Translations under genes and position numbers: made by a program
From: UMGS1613 sp045636225
Lineage (GTDB): Bacteria; Bacillota_I; Bacilli_A; RF39; UBA660
Length of the DNA: 25,176 nucleotides
Assembly (NCBI GenBank): GCA_045636225.1
Contig: JAZTXB010000089.1
Span: 1-25,176, forward strand
Direction of reading: 5' to 3'
Notes under the pieces: generated by a model
What the model was told of the DNA's origin: nothing
The model's input: the letters and a program-made list of their open reading frames with translations, nothing else
Databases searched by the model: none
Shown: piece by piece, positions 15,228 through 22,217 of the stretch
Layout of the letters: each line of letters opens with the position of its first letter
Numbering within the stretch: the first letter of the stretch is position 1

Positions 15228-17178
15228 TATTGGAGATTTAGTTACAGATTTTTATTATAAAAATGGTAAATTGGTAGGAGTAAATGGAGGAATGACTTCT
15301 CATAATATAATTGCTAATATTGCTAAACTAGGTTTGGAAACATCTGTTTTTGGTGTTTGTGGAGATGATATGGCAGGTACTATAGCAATTAATAGCTTAA
15401 AGGAAGTTGGAACAAACATTGATAATGTAAAATTGATTGAAAATATAAATACTCGTTGCTTTCATGTATCATATCAAGAATTAAATGATAAATTAGAGTT
15501 TACTTCAAAAAAACGATGCCCTGTTTGTAATATAAAAAAATGGTATGAAGAAAGTAAAATAGAACCCAATGATATTTTGAAACAAATTAATAAAGATGAT
15601 GTTTTGGTTTTTGATAATTTAAACAATAAAAATCAAATTATAATAGATAATTGTAATAATAAAAAAATGCTAGATTTAGGACAATATTTTGAATTAGAAG
15701 ATTATAATGATAATGATATTATTGAAAAAATTAAAAATAAATTTGAATTTATAAATTTAAATGAACGAGTTGAAAAATATTTAAAAAATAGATTTTCTAT
15801 AAAATCATTGGAAGATATATATAATATACTACATCCTAAAATGATAATTGTAACTAGAGGGAAAAAAGGTTCGGATTTTGTTTTTGAAAATAATAAAGTT
15901 AATAAAGAGTTAACCAATCCTGAGGTAGAAGTTGACCCAACAGGAGCTGGTGATGCATTTTTTTCAATGTTTATTAGTGAATATATAAAAAATAACTATA
16001 TTATTGATTATAAATTTATTGATTCAACTTTTGAAAAAGCAACCAAACTTACAAAAAAGGTTGTAAAAAAGTTTGGCGCAAGAGGGCATATACAAAATTT
16101 ATATAAAATAAAAAAAGTGCAAGACACTTGTACTTGCAGTAATTTTGATATTTCATTGAGAAAACAAATAAAAAGATGTAATATAAATATCAACAATTTA
16201 GAAACAAGAATAATTAATGCTATTAATAGTAATGCTTATGATAAGCTATCTAAAATAGATTTTAGAAGTTTGAATAATAGTATTTTTGTAGGAACTGGTG
16301 GCTCTTTTGCAGGTGCAAAATTTTCAGCAAAACTTATTAATCATTTATATGGAATAAACACAATTGCTTTATATCCTAGAGACCTATATTATAGAAACAA
16401 TAATAGTGTTGATTCAGTATTTTTATTCACTTACTCAGGAACTACAAATGATTTGCTTGTTGGTGCAAGTTTAATTGACAACAATAATAAATATATTATA
16501 ACAAAAGGCGAATTGCAAAAAGTTGTAACGAAAACCGGAATATCTAAAAATAATGTTATTTCATATCGAACAGGTACCAATAAAGGAAAAGAAAGAGGCT
16601 TTTTATCATTTGAAGGTGCTTTAGCTCCTGCTAGTTTATTTTTAAAATTATATTTTGAAAATAAATCAAGAAATGATATTGAAGAGTTTATTAGGGATAG
16701 TATAAATTATTGGAAAAATTACTTTGACCAATATTTTAAAGAAAACAAAAAAATGTTAAAAGAATTTTTAAAAAAAGGAATTGGTTTTAATATTTTTACA
16801 GGAGATTTTACTGAATCTGCAAGTAGTGATTTGGAAAGTAAAATAGTTGAGTCGGGCATATATAATTGCTTAATTCATGAAAAAAAGAATTTTTCACATG
16901 GAAGATTTATCAATTATGAACATTTAAGTCATAATAAAAATATTTATTTTAAACAAAAAACTACAAGTTTATATGAGAAAAAGTTGTTGGAATACTTGGA
17001 AAAAGATCAAAATTTAATAATTGAAAGTAGATATGATGGTATATTATGTGAGTATGATTTATTAATTGCATCTCAATATCTAATATACTATATATCAAAT
17101 TTTCTAAATATAGATATTTCAAAACCTACGTATAATGAAGATGCAATGAAAATTTATTTTTACAAAGGTGAATTATAG
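15214..17178 (+). CDS. Fusion protein: PfkB-family sugar/nucleoside kinase + SIS sugar isomerase
   Basis: 654 residues. Residues 1-295 are a ribokinase/PfkB kinase: N-terminal GGMTSHNIIANIAKLG and FGVCGDDMAG, then VDPTGAGDAFFSMF with catalytic base D247 and anion-hole GAG. The region that is usually the lid holds a CPVC pair (C102, C105), and CTC follows the kinase (C306, C308), an unusual Cys content that could bind metal. Residues about 330-654 contain a SIS sugar-phosphate domain: FVGTGGSFAGAKFSAKL, then LFTYSGTTNDLLVGA and a GFLSFEGALAPASLF helix. SIS domains bind or isomerise phosphosugars. AAGGATGG serves as the ribosome-binding site within the upstream gene. It is the last gene of the operon; no clear terminator follows. 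Confidence 0.82.
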   Translation: MRIISIGDLVTDFYYKNGKLVGVNGGMTSHNIIANIAKLGLETSVFGVCGDDMAGTIAINSLKEVGTNIDNVKLIENINTRCFHVSYQELNDKLEFTSKKRCPVCNIKKWYEESKIEPNDILKQINKDDVLVFDNLNNKNQIIIDNCNNKKMLDLGQYFELEDYNDNDIIEKIKNKFEFINLNERVEKYLKNRFSIKSLEDIYNILHPKMIIVTRGKKGSDFVFENNKVNKELTNPEVEVDPTGAGDAFFSMFISEYIKNNYIIDYKFIDSTFEKATKLTKKVVKKFGARGHIQNLYKIKKVQDTCTCSNFDISLRKQIKRCNININNLETRIINAINSNAYDKLSKIDFRSLNNSIFVGTGGSFAGAKFSAKLINHLYGINTIALYPRDLYYRNNNSVDSVFLFTYSGTTNDLLVGASLIDNNNKYIITKGELQKVVTKTGISKNNVISYRTGTNKGKERGFLSFEGALAPASLFLKLYFENKSRNDIEEFIRDSINYWKNYFDQYFKENKKMLKEFLKKGIGFNIFTGDFTESASSDLESKIVESGIYNCLIHEKKNFSHGRFINYEHLSHNKNIYFKQKTTSLYEKKLLEYLEKDQNLIIESRYDGILCEYDLLIASQYLIYYISNFLNIDISKPTYNEDAMKIYFYKGEL

Positions 17179-17253
17179 TTATATTATAAAAAAATCAATT
17201 ATAGAGTTGATAAAAAATAAAAAATAGTATATATTCATATCAAGTAAACGGAT

Positions 17254-17282
17254 GTGGACAGAGTCCACGACGTGTCCACAGT
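17254..17282. repeat. Inverted TGTGGACA/TGTCCACA repeat near the island's right end
   Basis: Perfect 8-bp arms TGTGGACA and TGTCCACA, 12 bases apart, with a further GTCCAC in between. A single TTGTCCACAA lies near the left end (about 9187-9196). Sites repeated near both ends of an integrase element are often arm-type integrase or excisionase sites; that role is inferred. Confidence 0.45.
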
Positions 17283-17405
17283 AGAGAAATATTCATAATA
17301 TAAAATAATACAGATAATACAAATAATATAGATGATTCTTTCATCTGAAATACAATAAATACAAATAATATTATAAATATAAATAGTATTGATAATATAG
17401 GAAAA

Positions 17406-17487
17406 TCCACTTCATGTGGCAGTGGTAAGAAATATAAGCAGTGTTGTGGAAAATAACTCGCAAGCCCAGATAATATAAGGGAAAACG
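17406..17487 (+). repeat. Right attachment-type repeat: displaced secA 3' end
   Basis: Its codons read TSCGSGKKYKQCCGK and then TAA (17454-17456), the SEC-C end of SecA, followed by the same flank block ATAAGGGAAAACG (17475-17487) as behind secA. There is no start codon or frame upstream of it, so it is not a gene. Third-position differences from the copy at 9077-9128 show that the two ends have diverged or came from different strains. Confidence 0.8.
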
Positions 17488-17500
17488 CGGGTTTTTCTTT
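17455..17500 (+). terminator. Probable original secA terminator
   Basis: AACTCGC (17455-17461) pairs with GCGGGTT (17487-17493, one T-G pair), an inner CCC/GGG helix adds stability, and a T-rich run follows. It overlaps the stop codon of the displaced secA tail. The copy next to the intact secA lacks this stem, which supports the right side being the original chromosomal end. Confidence 0.65.
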
Positions 17501-17689
17501 TTATCAAAAATTAAAAATTTATATAAAAAATGAGTGATGTAAAAAAAGGTTTAAAGCGCTTGAAAAAAGTTTTTTTATTTAAATGTTTATTCAATATTTT
17601 TTGTTAAATTTATAGATATACATATATTAACGAAAAAGCTTATAATAAAATTATATTTTTTGCAAAAATAAAATTTTATAAGGATTTCA

Positions 17690-17718
17690 TTTACTAATTA
17701 AAATTATAAGTGTATAAT
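17690..17718 (+). promoter_or_regulatory. Promoter of the thioredoxin-like operon
   Basis: TTTACT (17690-17695), a 17-base spacer and a perfect TATAAT (17713-17718). A leader of about 45 bases ends in AGAAGGAAGG before the ATG at 17772. Confidence 0.65.
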
Positions 17719-17771
17719 ATATATGAAACGTGAGTTTTATAATTGTGATAAATTAGAAGGAAGGTAGTAAT

Positions 17772-18623
17772 ATGACAAACGAGAAGAAAAAAACAATTAT
17801 ATTTACAATTGCAATTGCCATATTAGCATTAGTGTTAATTGGTGTACTTGTATTTATGGAATTAAGAAAAAGTGGTATTATTGGGTCATCAGAATCAAAT
17901 GAAATAATGGCTGAATTTAACAAAGTTTTTAATCAAAAAGAAAGAACTGTAATTTTTTACGGAAGTTCTGAATGTTCTTATTGTGACTTACAAACTCCCA
18001 TTTTAGAAGTTGTTGCAGAAGATTATGATGTAGATTATTATTCAGTAGATAGTATACTATTAAGTGTTGGACAAAGAAAACAAATTTACGAGAAACTTGA
18101 TATAGAAGGAGATACACCAACTACTATCGTAGTTGAAAACGGTGAGGTTGTTGCAACTCAAGTAGGATTTGTAGATGGTGGAGAACTTATAGATTTCTTT
18201 AAGGAATCAGAACTAGTTCCAGAAGATGCCGTATATTCAAAAGAGAAAAGTTTAACATTTATTGATTATGATAAATATAAAAGTTTGATAAGAAGTGATG
18301 AAACACATGTAATAGTAATAGGGCAAACAACTTGTCCACATTGTATAGCTATAAAATCTGCATTAAATTCTGTTGTAGAAGATTATGATGTAGTTATAAA
18401 TTATTTAAATTTAACAAAATTAGATGCAACAGATTCAGAAAAATTTTTTGAATCTTTAGAAGATATTGGTTATGATGATCCGGAATTTATTGAGAGTGGT
18501 TCATTTGGAACACCTCTTACATTGATAGTTGAAGATGGGGAAGTTACTAATTATTTTTCAGGTGAAAGAACTATTTCACAATTAGTAAGAGAATTTAAAA
18601 AAGCTGGAATAATTAAAGAGTAA
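17772..18623 (+). CDS. Membrane-anchored protein with two thioredoxin-like domains
   Basis: 283 residues. The N-terminus has lysines 5-7, then one hydrophobic helix (about 9-29), so the rest is probably outside the membrane, N-in. Domain 1 (about 48-148) has a redox CSYC (C68, C71) in FYGSSECSYCDLQTP and a cis-Pro-type TPTT (about 115-118). Domain 2 (about 160-280) has CPHC (C188, C191) in VIGQTTCPHC and GTPLT (247-251). CPHC is DsbA-like, which points to extracytoplasmic thiol-disulfide exchange. No substrate is evident. It starts an operon with a related gene 6 bases downstream and then a PH-domain gene. Confidence 0.85.
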   Translation: MTNEKKKTIIFTIAIAILALVLIGVLVFMELRKSGIIGSSESNEIMAEFNKVFNQKERTVIFYGSSECSYCDLQTPILEVVAEDYDVDYYSVDSILLSVGQRKQIYEKLDIEGDTPTTIVVENGEVVATQVGFVDGGELIDFFKESELVPEDAVYSKEKSLTFIDYDKYKSLIRSDETHVIVIGQTTCPHCIAIKSALNSVVEDYDVVINYLNLTKLDATDSEKFFESLEDIGYDDPEFIESGSFGTPLTLIVEDGEVTNYFSGERTISQLVREFKKAGIIKE

Positions 18624-18629
18624 AATTTA

Positions 18630-19748
18630 ATGATTAAAGAAAAAAAAAGAATTATTTATATTATATTATTTTCGTTATTAGTTTTATTATTTGTCGTTTT
18701 GTTGGCTTTTACAGTAGATAATAAGAAGATTAGAGAAATTTCTGAATTTGTAACAGATGACACTAGAATATTATATATAACTGAAAATAGCGAGTCAGAC
18801 TATCAAAGTAAAGTGTTAAATAAATATGGTATATCATATTTAAAAATAAATAGTGCAGAATTAAGTATTTTTGAGAAAAAAAAGTTAAAAAAAATTATAG
18901 ATAAAAATAATTTGAAAAATGTAATGGTAATTTTCAATAATGGTAAAATAGTTGACACATTGGAAAATTCTATGTCAAAAGATAGTGTAAATAAGTTTTT
19001 ACAAGAAAATAATATTATTCCTAAAAAACTTGTTGATAATGTTGATAAAATAATGACCAATATTGAAAATATGTTAAACAATGAGTATTCAATGATTTAT
19101 ATACCATATGTAGAACATAGTGATGTAGAAAAGCAAAATGAATTTTTTGAGGATATAGCAAAAGATTTTTCTATAAACTATATACGAATTGATGCTTATT
19201 ATCTAAGTAATAAACAACAAGAAAAAATAAATAATATATTAAATATAAGTTTAGTGGATGATCAAGTTTTAATATTGGTGAAAGAAAATAAAATGGTTGC
19301 TAATATTAGAGGAGTACATAGAAAGAATACTTTTATTGAAAATATGTATGAAGTAAATTTTATTAATGAATTAGAAGATAAAATTGAAAAAATCGAATAT
19401 GATGATATTGATGATGCATTAAATAGTTCAGAAAAGAATATATTATTAATTGGTTGTAGTAGTATAAAAGATTCTAATGATATTTATAATTTGTTGAATA
19501 AAATGATATACAATTATGATTTATCTGTAAAATATATTGATATAGAAAAAGAAGATACTAATTTATATAATAAAGTAAAAGAAAAAATAGAGGATATTGG
19601 ATATAATGGAGCATTTTCACTTCCATTAGTTGTAATAATTGAATCAAATAATGTAATTGATTATGCAATAGGTAATTCAAAGGAAGAATTTTTTATTGAT
19701 ATGTTTATAGAAAATGGAGTAATAAAAGGAGATGTTACAAATGAATAA
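18630..19748 (+). CDS. Membrane-anchored protein of degenerate thioredoxin-like repeats
   Basis: 372 residues, with the same plan as the upstream protein: basic N-terminus, one membrane helix (about 8-28), then about three thioredoxin-like units. They begin near RILYITENSESDYQ, SMIYIPYVEHSDVE and NILLIGCSSIKDSND, each a strand followed by the place where CxxC should be. None keeps a Cys pair; the third has one Cys. Unit ends such as VMVIFNNGKIVDTL, VLILVKENKMVANI and PLVVIIESNNVIDYA match the strand-turn-strand of the fold. It is probably a non-catalytic partner or binding protein for the upstream thiol oxidoreductase-like protein. The ribosome site is weak (AAAGAG inside the upstream stop region), which suggests translational coupling. 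It overlaps the next gene by 8 bases. Confidence 0.6.
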   Translation: MIKEKKRIIYIILFSLLVLLFVVLLAFTVDNKKIREISEFVTDDTRILYITENSESDYQSKVLNKYGISYLKINSAELSIFEKKKLKKIIDKNNLKNVMVIFNNGKIVDTLENSMSKDSVNKFLQENNIIPKKLVDNVDKIMTNIENMLNNEYSMIYIPYVEHSDVEKQNEFFEDIAKDFSINYIRIDAYYLSNKQQEKINNILNISLVDDQVLILVKENKMVANIRGVHRKNTFIENMYEVNFINELEDKIEKIEYDDIDDALNSSEKNILLIGCSSIKDSNDIYNLLNKMIYNYDLSVKYIDIEKEDTNLYNKVKEKIEDIGYNGAFSLPLVVIIESNNVIDYAIGNSKEEFFIDMFIENGVIKGDVTNE

Positions 19749-20175
19749 GACTTATCAAAAACTTAAAGAGTTTAAATCAAAATTTCCCACAACAATAGCG
19801 TGGAGATTAGGTGCACATTCAAAAGTAATAGAAAGACATTTAAATCCAGGTGAAACTGTAAATTTTGTATTTGCTGCTCAAAAAGGTTTTTCATCTTTTG
19901 ATATATTTTCAACATTTGTAGTAGTTTTAACAAATAAAAGAATTCTTTTAGCTCAAAAACGAGTTTTGTGGGGATATACTTATTTATCAGTAACTCCAGA
20001 TATGTTTAACGATTTAACTGTTTTTTCGGGGCTTATTTGGGGAAAGGTTTATATAGATACTGTAAAAGAAACTATTGTTCTTTCAAATATATCAAAAAAT
20101 GCACTTGATGAAATAGAAACACAAGTAACTGAATATATGATGACTGAAAAGAAAAAATATAAAGAAAATAAATAA
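19741..20175 (+). CDS. Small protein with a bacterial PH-like (YokE-type) domain
   Basis: 144 residues, soluble. The core ETVNFVFAAQKG, then FVVVLTNKRILLAQKR, then a short helix-flanked beta segment ending KETIVLSNISKNALDEIETQ, is the pattern of the bacterial PH-like domain found in YokE and related proteins. The start at 19741 is 10 bases after AAAAGGAG; an in-frame ATG at 19732 is too close to it. It is the third gene of the operon, overlapping the upstream one. Function is unknown, and its linkage to the two thioredoxin-like proteins is the only clue. Confidence 0.7.
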   Translation: MNKTYQKLKEFKSKFPTTIAWRLGAHSKVIERHLNPGETVNFVFAAQKGFSSFDIFSTFVVVLTNKRILLAQKRVLWGYTYLSVTPDMFNDLTVFSGLIWGKVYIDTVKETIVLSNISKNALDEIETQVTEYMMTEKKKYKENK

Positions 20176-20241
20176 AAACTAATTAATGTAAATATAATAA
20201 TAAAAAAAGTGTTAAAAGTCATAAAAATTTATATATTTTTA

Positions 20242-20270
20242 TTGACTTTTTTTAGTTTTTTTAGTATTAT
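20242..20270 (+). promoter_or_regulatory. Promoter of rplM-rpsI
   Basis: TTGACT (20242-20247), a 17-base spacer and TATTAT (20265-20270). Transcription would start near 20277 and include the structured leader below. Confidence 0.75.
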
Positions 20271-20279
20271 TTTACTTGG

Positions 20280-20332
20280 TACATTTATATATCCCACATT
20301 TAGTGAGTATTGGGAAAACTTGCTATAATGTA
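20280..20332 (+). ncRNA. Structured rplM leader, probable L13 autoregulatory leader
   Basis: Between promoter and ribosome site the RNA can form a closing stem TACATT/AATGTA (20280-20285 with 20327-20332). Inside it, TCCCA (20292-20296) pairs with TGGGA (20311-20315), and AGTGAGT (20302-20308) with ACTTGCT (20318-20324, two G-U pairs). The last two interleave, so they make an H-type pseudoknot. Position and compact size fit the L13 leader known in Bacillota, which responds to L13. The match to that family is from memory and was not searched. Confidence 0.6.
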
Positions 20333-20350
20333 AAGGAAGGAAGAAAGAAT

Positions 20351-20785
20351 ATGAAAAATTCTTATATGCAAAAGAAAGAAACAGTAAAACGTGATTGGTA
20401 CGTTATAGATGCTGAAGGAGTTAGTTTAGGTCGTTTAGCAACTAGAGTAGCAGATGTTTTACGCGGTAAGCATAAACCAACATTTACACCACATGTTGAT
20501 TGTGGAGATTTTGTAATTGTTGTTAATGCATCAAAAGTTAATCTAACAGGTAATAAATTAAATGATAAAATTTATTATGATCATAGTGGTTACACTGGTG
20601 GATTAAGAGAGAGAACTGCTAAAGAAATGAAAGAAAATTATTCTGTTGAGATGATTGAGAGAGCTGTTAAGGGAATGATTCCACATAACAGATTAGGACG
20701 TCAAGTAGCTAAAAAATTATTTGTTTATGAAGGTGTAGAACACCCACATATGGCACAAAAGCCAGTAGAAATGAAAGTTAAATAG
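20351..20785 (+). CDS. rplM: 50S ribosomal protein L13
   Basis: 144 residues with RDWYVIDAEGVSLGRLATRV, LRGKHKPTFTPHVDCGD, NKIYYDHSGYTGGL-like and RAVKGMIPHNRLGR, the standard uL13 blocks. The start at 20351 follows AAAGGAAGGAAG. The same frame is open back to an ATG at 20276, but that would lie at the transcription start and translate the leader RNA structure, so it is rejected. It forms a two-gene operon with rpsI, 11 bases apart. Confidence 0.97.
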   Translation: MKNSYMQKKETVKRDWYVIDAEGVSLGRLATRVADVLRGKHKPTFTPHVDCGDFVIVVNASKVNLTGNKLNDKIYYDHSGYTGGLRERTAKEMKENYSVEMIERAVKGMIPHNRLGRQVAKKLFVYEGVEHPHMAQKPVEMKVK

Positions 20786-20796
20786 GAGGGTTTTAA

Positions 20797-21207
20797 ATGG
20801 CAAAAGTATTTATAGGAACAGGTAGAAGAAAATCTTCAGTAGCTCAAGTTAAAATGACTGCTGGAAAAGGTAAAATAACTGTTAATGGTGTAGATGTTAA
20901 TGAATTTATGCCATATGCAACTTATGTTATGGATTTAAAACAACCTTTAGTAGCTACAAATAATGAAAATACATTTGATATCGAAGTTAAAGTAACTGGT
21001 GGAGGAGCTTCTGGACAAACTGGAGCTATCCGTTTAGGAATTACTAGAGCTTTATTAGAATATGACAAAGCAAATGAAGCAAATGAAGATAGTTATAGAA
21101 AAATCTTAAAAAGAGCTGGATTTGTTACTCGTGATTCTAGAGCTAAAGAAAGAAAGAAACCAGGACTTAAAGCTGCACGTCGTGCTCCACAATTCTCAAA
21201 ACGTTAG
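20797..21207 (+). CDS. rpsI: 30S ribosomal protein S9
   Basis: 136 residues: FIGTGRRKSSVAQVKMTAGK, the GGGASGQTGAIRLGITRALL stretch and the basic tail AARRAPQFSKR whose last Arg touches the P-site tRNA. Length is near normal. TAGGAGGG precedes the ATG. Its last codons, TCA AAA CGT and stop, are the core of the repeats found at 22218 and 24226, so the 3' end is a likely attachment site. Confidence 0.97.
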   Translation: MAKVFIGTGRRKSSVAQVKMTAGKGKITVNGVDVNEFMPYATYVMDLKQPLVATNNENTFDIEVKVTGGGASGQTGAIRLGITRALLEYDKANEANEDSYRKILKRAGFVTRDSRAKERKKPGLKAARRAPQFSKR

Positions 21208-21360
21208 ACAATTGCTTATTTCAATGTTTCGAAAAGCCCGTATTTACGGGCTTTTTTGCATTTAAGATACCCTAGAGACATCCGTAGTCAGTGGGGGTAG
21301 CATACAAGTAGCATACACGTAGATTACAAAAAATCGCCTTTAGATAGTTAGCGTGATGAT
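21196..21360 (+). repeat. rpsI-end repeat, copy A (native core, terminator and iterons)
   Basis: From the rpsI stop region: core TCAAAACGTTA (21196-21206), the terminator hairpin, then GCATTTAAGATACCCT, CCGTAGTCAGTGGG and three 11-bp direct repeats at 21297, 21308 and 21319 (GTAGCATACAA, GTAGCATACAC, GTAGATTACAA). It ends near AGTTAGCGTGAT. A 42-base block from the hairpin onward (from 21232) is identical in copy B. Confidence 0.8.
21232..21257 (+). terminator. rpsI intrinsic terminator
   Basis: A 10-bp stem, AAAAGCCCGT with ACGGGCTTTT, around the loop ATTT, then T's. It is the same hairpin as at 22252 and, with changes, at 24261. Confidence 0.9.
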
Positions 21361-21381
21361 ATAGGATAAAATAATAAAATG

Positions 21382-21390
21382 TGATATAAT
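21382..21390 (+). promoter_or_regulatory. Extended -10 promoter of the first rpsI cargo gene
   Basis: TGA immediately before TATAAT (21385-21390). TAGGAGGG and the ATG follow 20 bases later. Confidence 0.5.
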
Positions 21391-21409
21391 ATATTTATAG
21401 GAGGGTTTT

Positions 21410-22117
21410 ATGGATTACATTGATAAACGAACAAATTTAATGTTTTTTGATAAAAATTTAGCATTTGGAACTTCTTGGATTAAATCAAAAAATATATTAG
21501 AAAAAGGAATACGCTATTATGTAGGTGTAGATGGAGATAAAATGATTCTATTATCAAAAAGTGGAAACATAGGCGGAGTTGGTACCGATGAAAGTTATTT
21601 TATTGAATCCACATCAGTTGAAAATGGAGAATCTAAAATAAAAGGAATATATAGTATAAAACACCAAAAACTTTTAAATGTTTCTAATAAAAAATTAATA
21701 GAATTATATAAACACATGTTTTGGATGGGAAGGGCAAAAAAATTTGAATTAGCATTTCTATTATCAGAAATTAATGATGAGGACTTGAATCTTTTAATGG
21801 CTGAAGAGAAATATCAATATTATAATTATTTAACTTCTGGAAACCAAGCTATTACTCATGATGAAGTTGTAAATTATATTTTGAAAATAATACCTAAATT
21901 AGAAAAATATAAAAATCTTAGAAGTGGGTTATCTGTTGTAGAATATAGGGAAATTGCTGAAGAACTTGGATCGATGACATTTGGATTACGTCCGATACCT
22001 CAAGATTTAGAGTTTTTACAATATGATAAATCTTTACCGGATGAATATAGAGAAATATATCTTCCAGAATCGGAACAAAAACAAAGAATGTTAACGTATA
22101 GGAAAAATAGAAAATAA
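21410..22117 (+). CDS. Uncharacterised protein, cargo of the first rpsI unit
   Basis: 235 residues, soluble, no signal peptide. I do not recognise it. The N-terminal half (about 1-95) is mixed strand/turn (NLAFGTSWIKSKNILEKG, YYVGVDGDKMILLSKSG). The middle is helical (LIELYKHMFWMGRAKKFELA). A charged C-terminus ends in KQKQRMLTYRKNRK-like basic residues. TAGGAGGG lies before the ATG, and it has its own promoter. It is flanked on both sides by the rpsI-end repeats, so it is probably acquired. A regulatory or toxin-related role cannot be argued from motifs. Confidence 0.7.
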   Translation: MDYIDKRTNLMFFDKNLAFGTSWIKSKNILEKGIRYYVGVDGDKMILLSKSGNIGGVGTDESYFIESTSVENGESKIKGIYSIKHQKLLNVSNKKLIELYKHMFWMGRAKKFELAFLLSEINDEDLNLLMAEEKYQYYNYLTSGNQAITHDEVVNYILKIIPKLEKYKNLRSGLSVVEYREIAEELGSMTFGLRPIPQDLEFLQYDKSLPDEYREIYLPESEQKQRMLTYRKNRK

Positions 22118-22217
22118 AAAAATAAGATATCTTGGAGTCAGTTGTAGTCAGTTTAGGTAGCATACGAGTAGCATACAAAAACGCTGTAAGCCCTTTGTTT
22201 CCAACAAAAGCTAACTG

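Larger units (their letters stand above)
9102..17456. mobile_element. Integrative element (about 8.3 kb) in the secA 3' end
   Basis: Bounded by the duplicated secA 3' ends. Contents in order: HEPN-type gene, frameshifted tyrosine integrase, WYL regulator, HAD phosphatase, HAD::PRTase fusion, PfkB::SIS fusion. Integration at the 3' end of a conserved gene, with the gene's end restored on one side and the displaced end on the other, is typical of tyrosine-recombinase elements. TGTCCACA-type repeats lie near both ends (9187-9195; 17254-17282). No conjugation, replication or phage structural genes are seen, so it is a small genomic island, probably immobile now because the integrase is broken. 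Confidence 0.72.
17179..17712. other. Gene-free right end of the secA island and flank
   Basis: About 590 bases up to the next ATG. 17254-17282 has an 8-bp inverted repeat, TGTGGACA ... TGTCCACA, with an extra GTCCAC between them. 17290-17400 is a low-complexity tract of near-repeats of the type AATAATAYARATAATA, with a small hairpin AGATGA/TCATCT (about 17331-17347). 17406-17487 is the displaced secA end, then a terminator. 17500-17690 is AT-rich with a palindrome AAGCGCTT (17554-17561). I see no gene in it. Confidence 0.65.

Noticed and set aside
17401..17456. SEC-C coding tail taken as a small SEC-C protein gene
   Set aside because: No start codon or ribosome site gives a sensible frame, and the shared 3' flank shows it is a displaced secA end.
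17548..17565. Possible catabolite (cre-like) site around AAGCGCTT
   Set aside because: The palindrome is present but at least three consensus positions fail, and it is not placed at a promoter.
20276..20350. Upstream ATG extending L13 by 25 residues
   Set aside because: It coincides with the transcription start and would translate the structured leader; the ATG at 20351 has a ribosome site and the family N-terminus.
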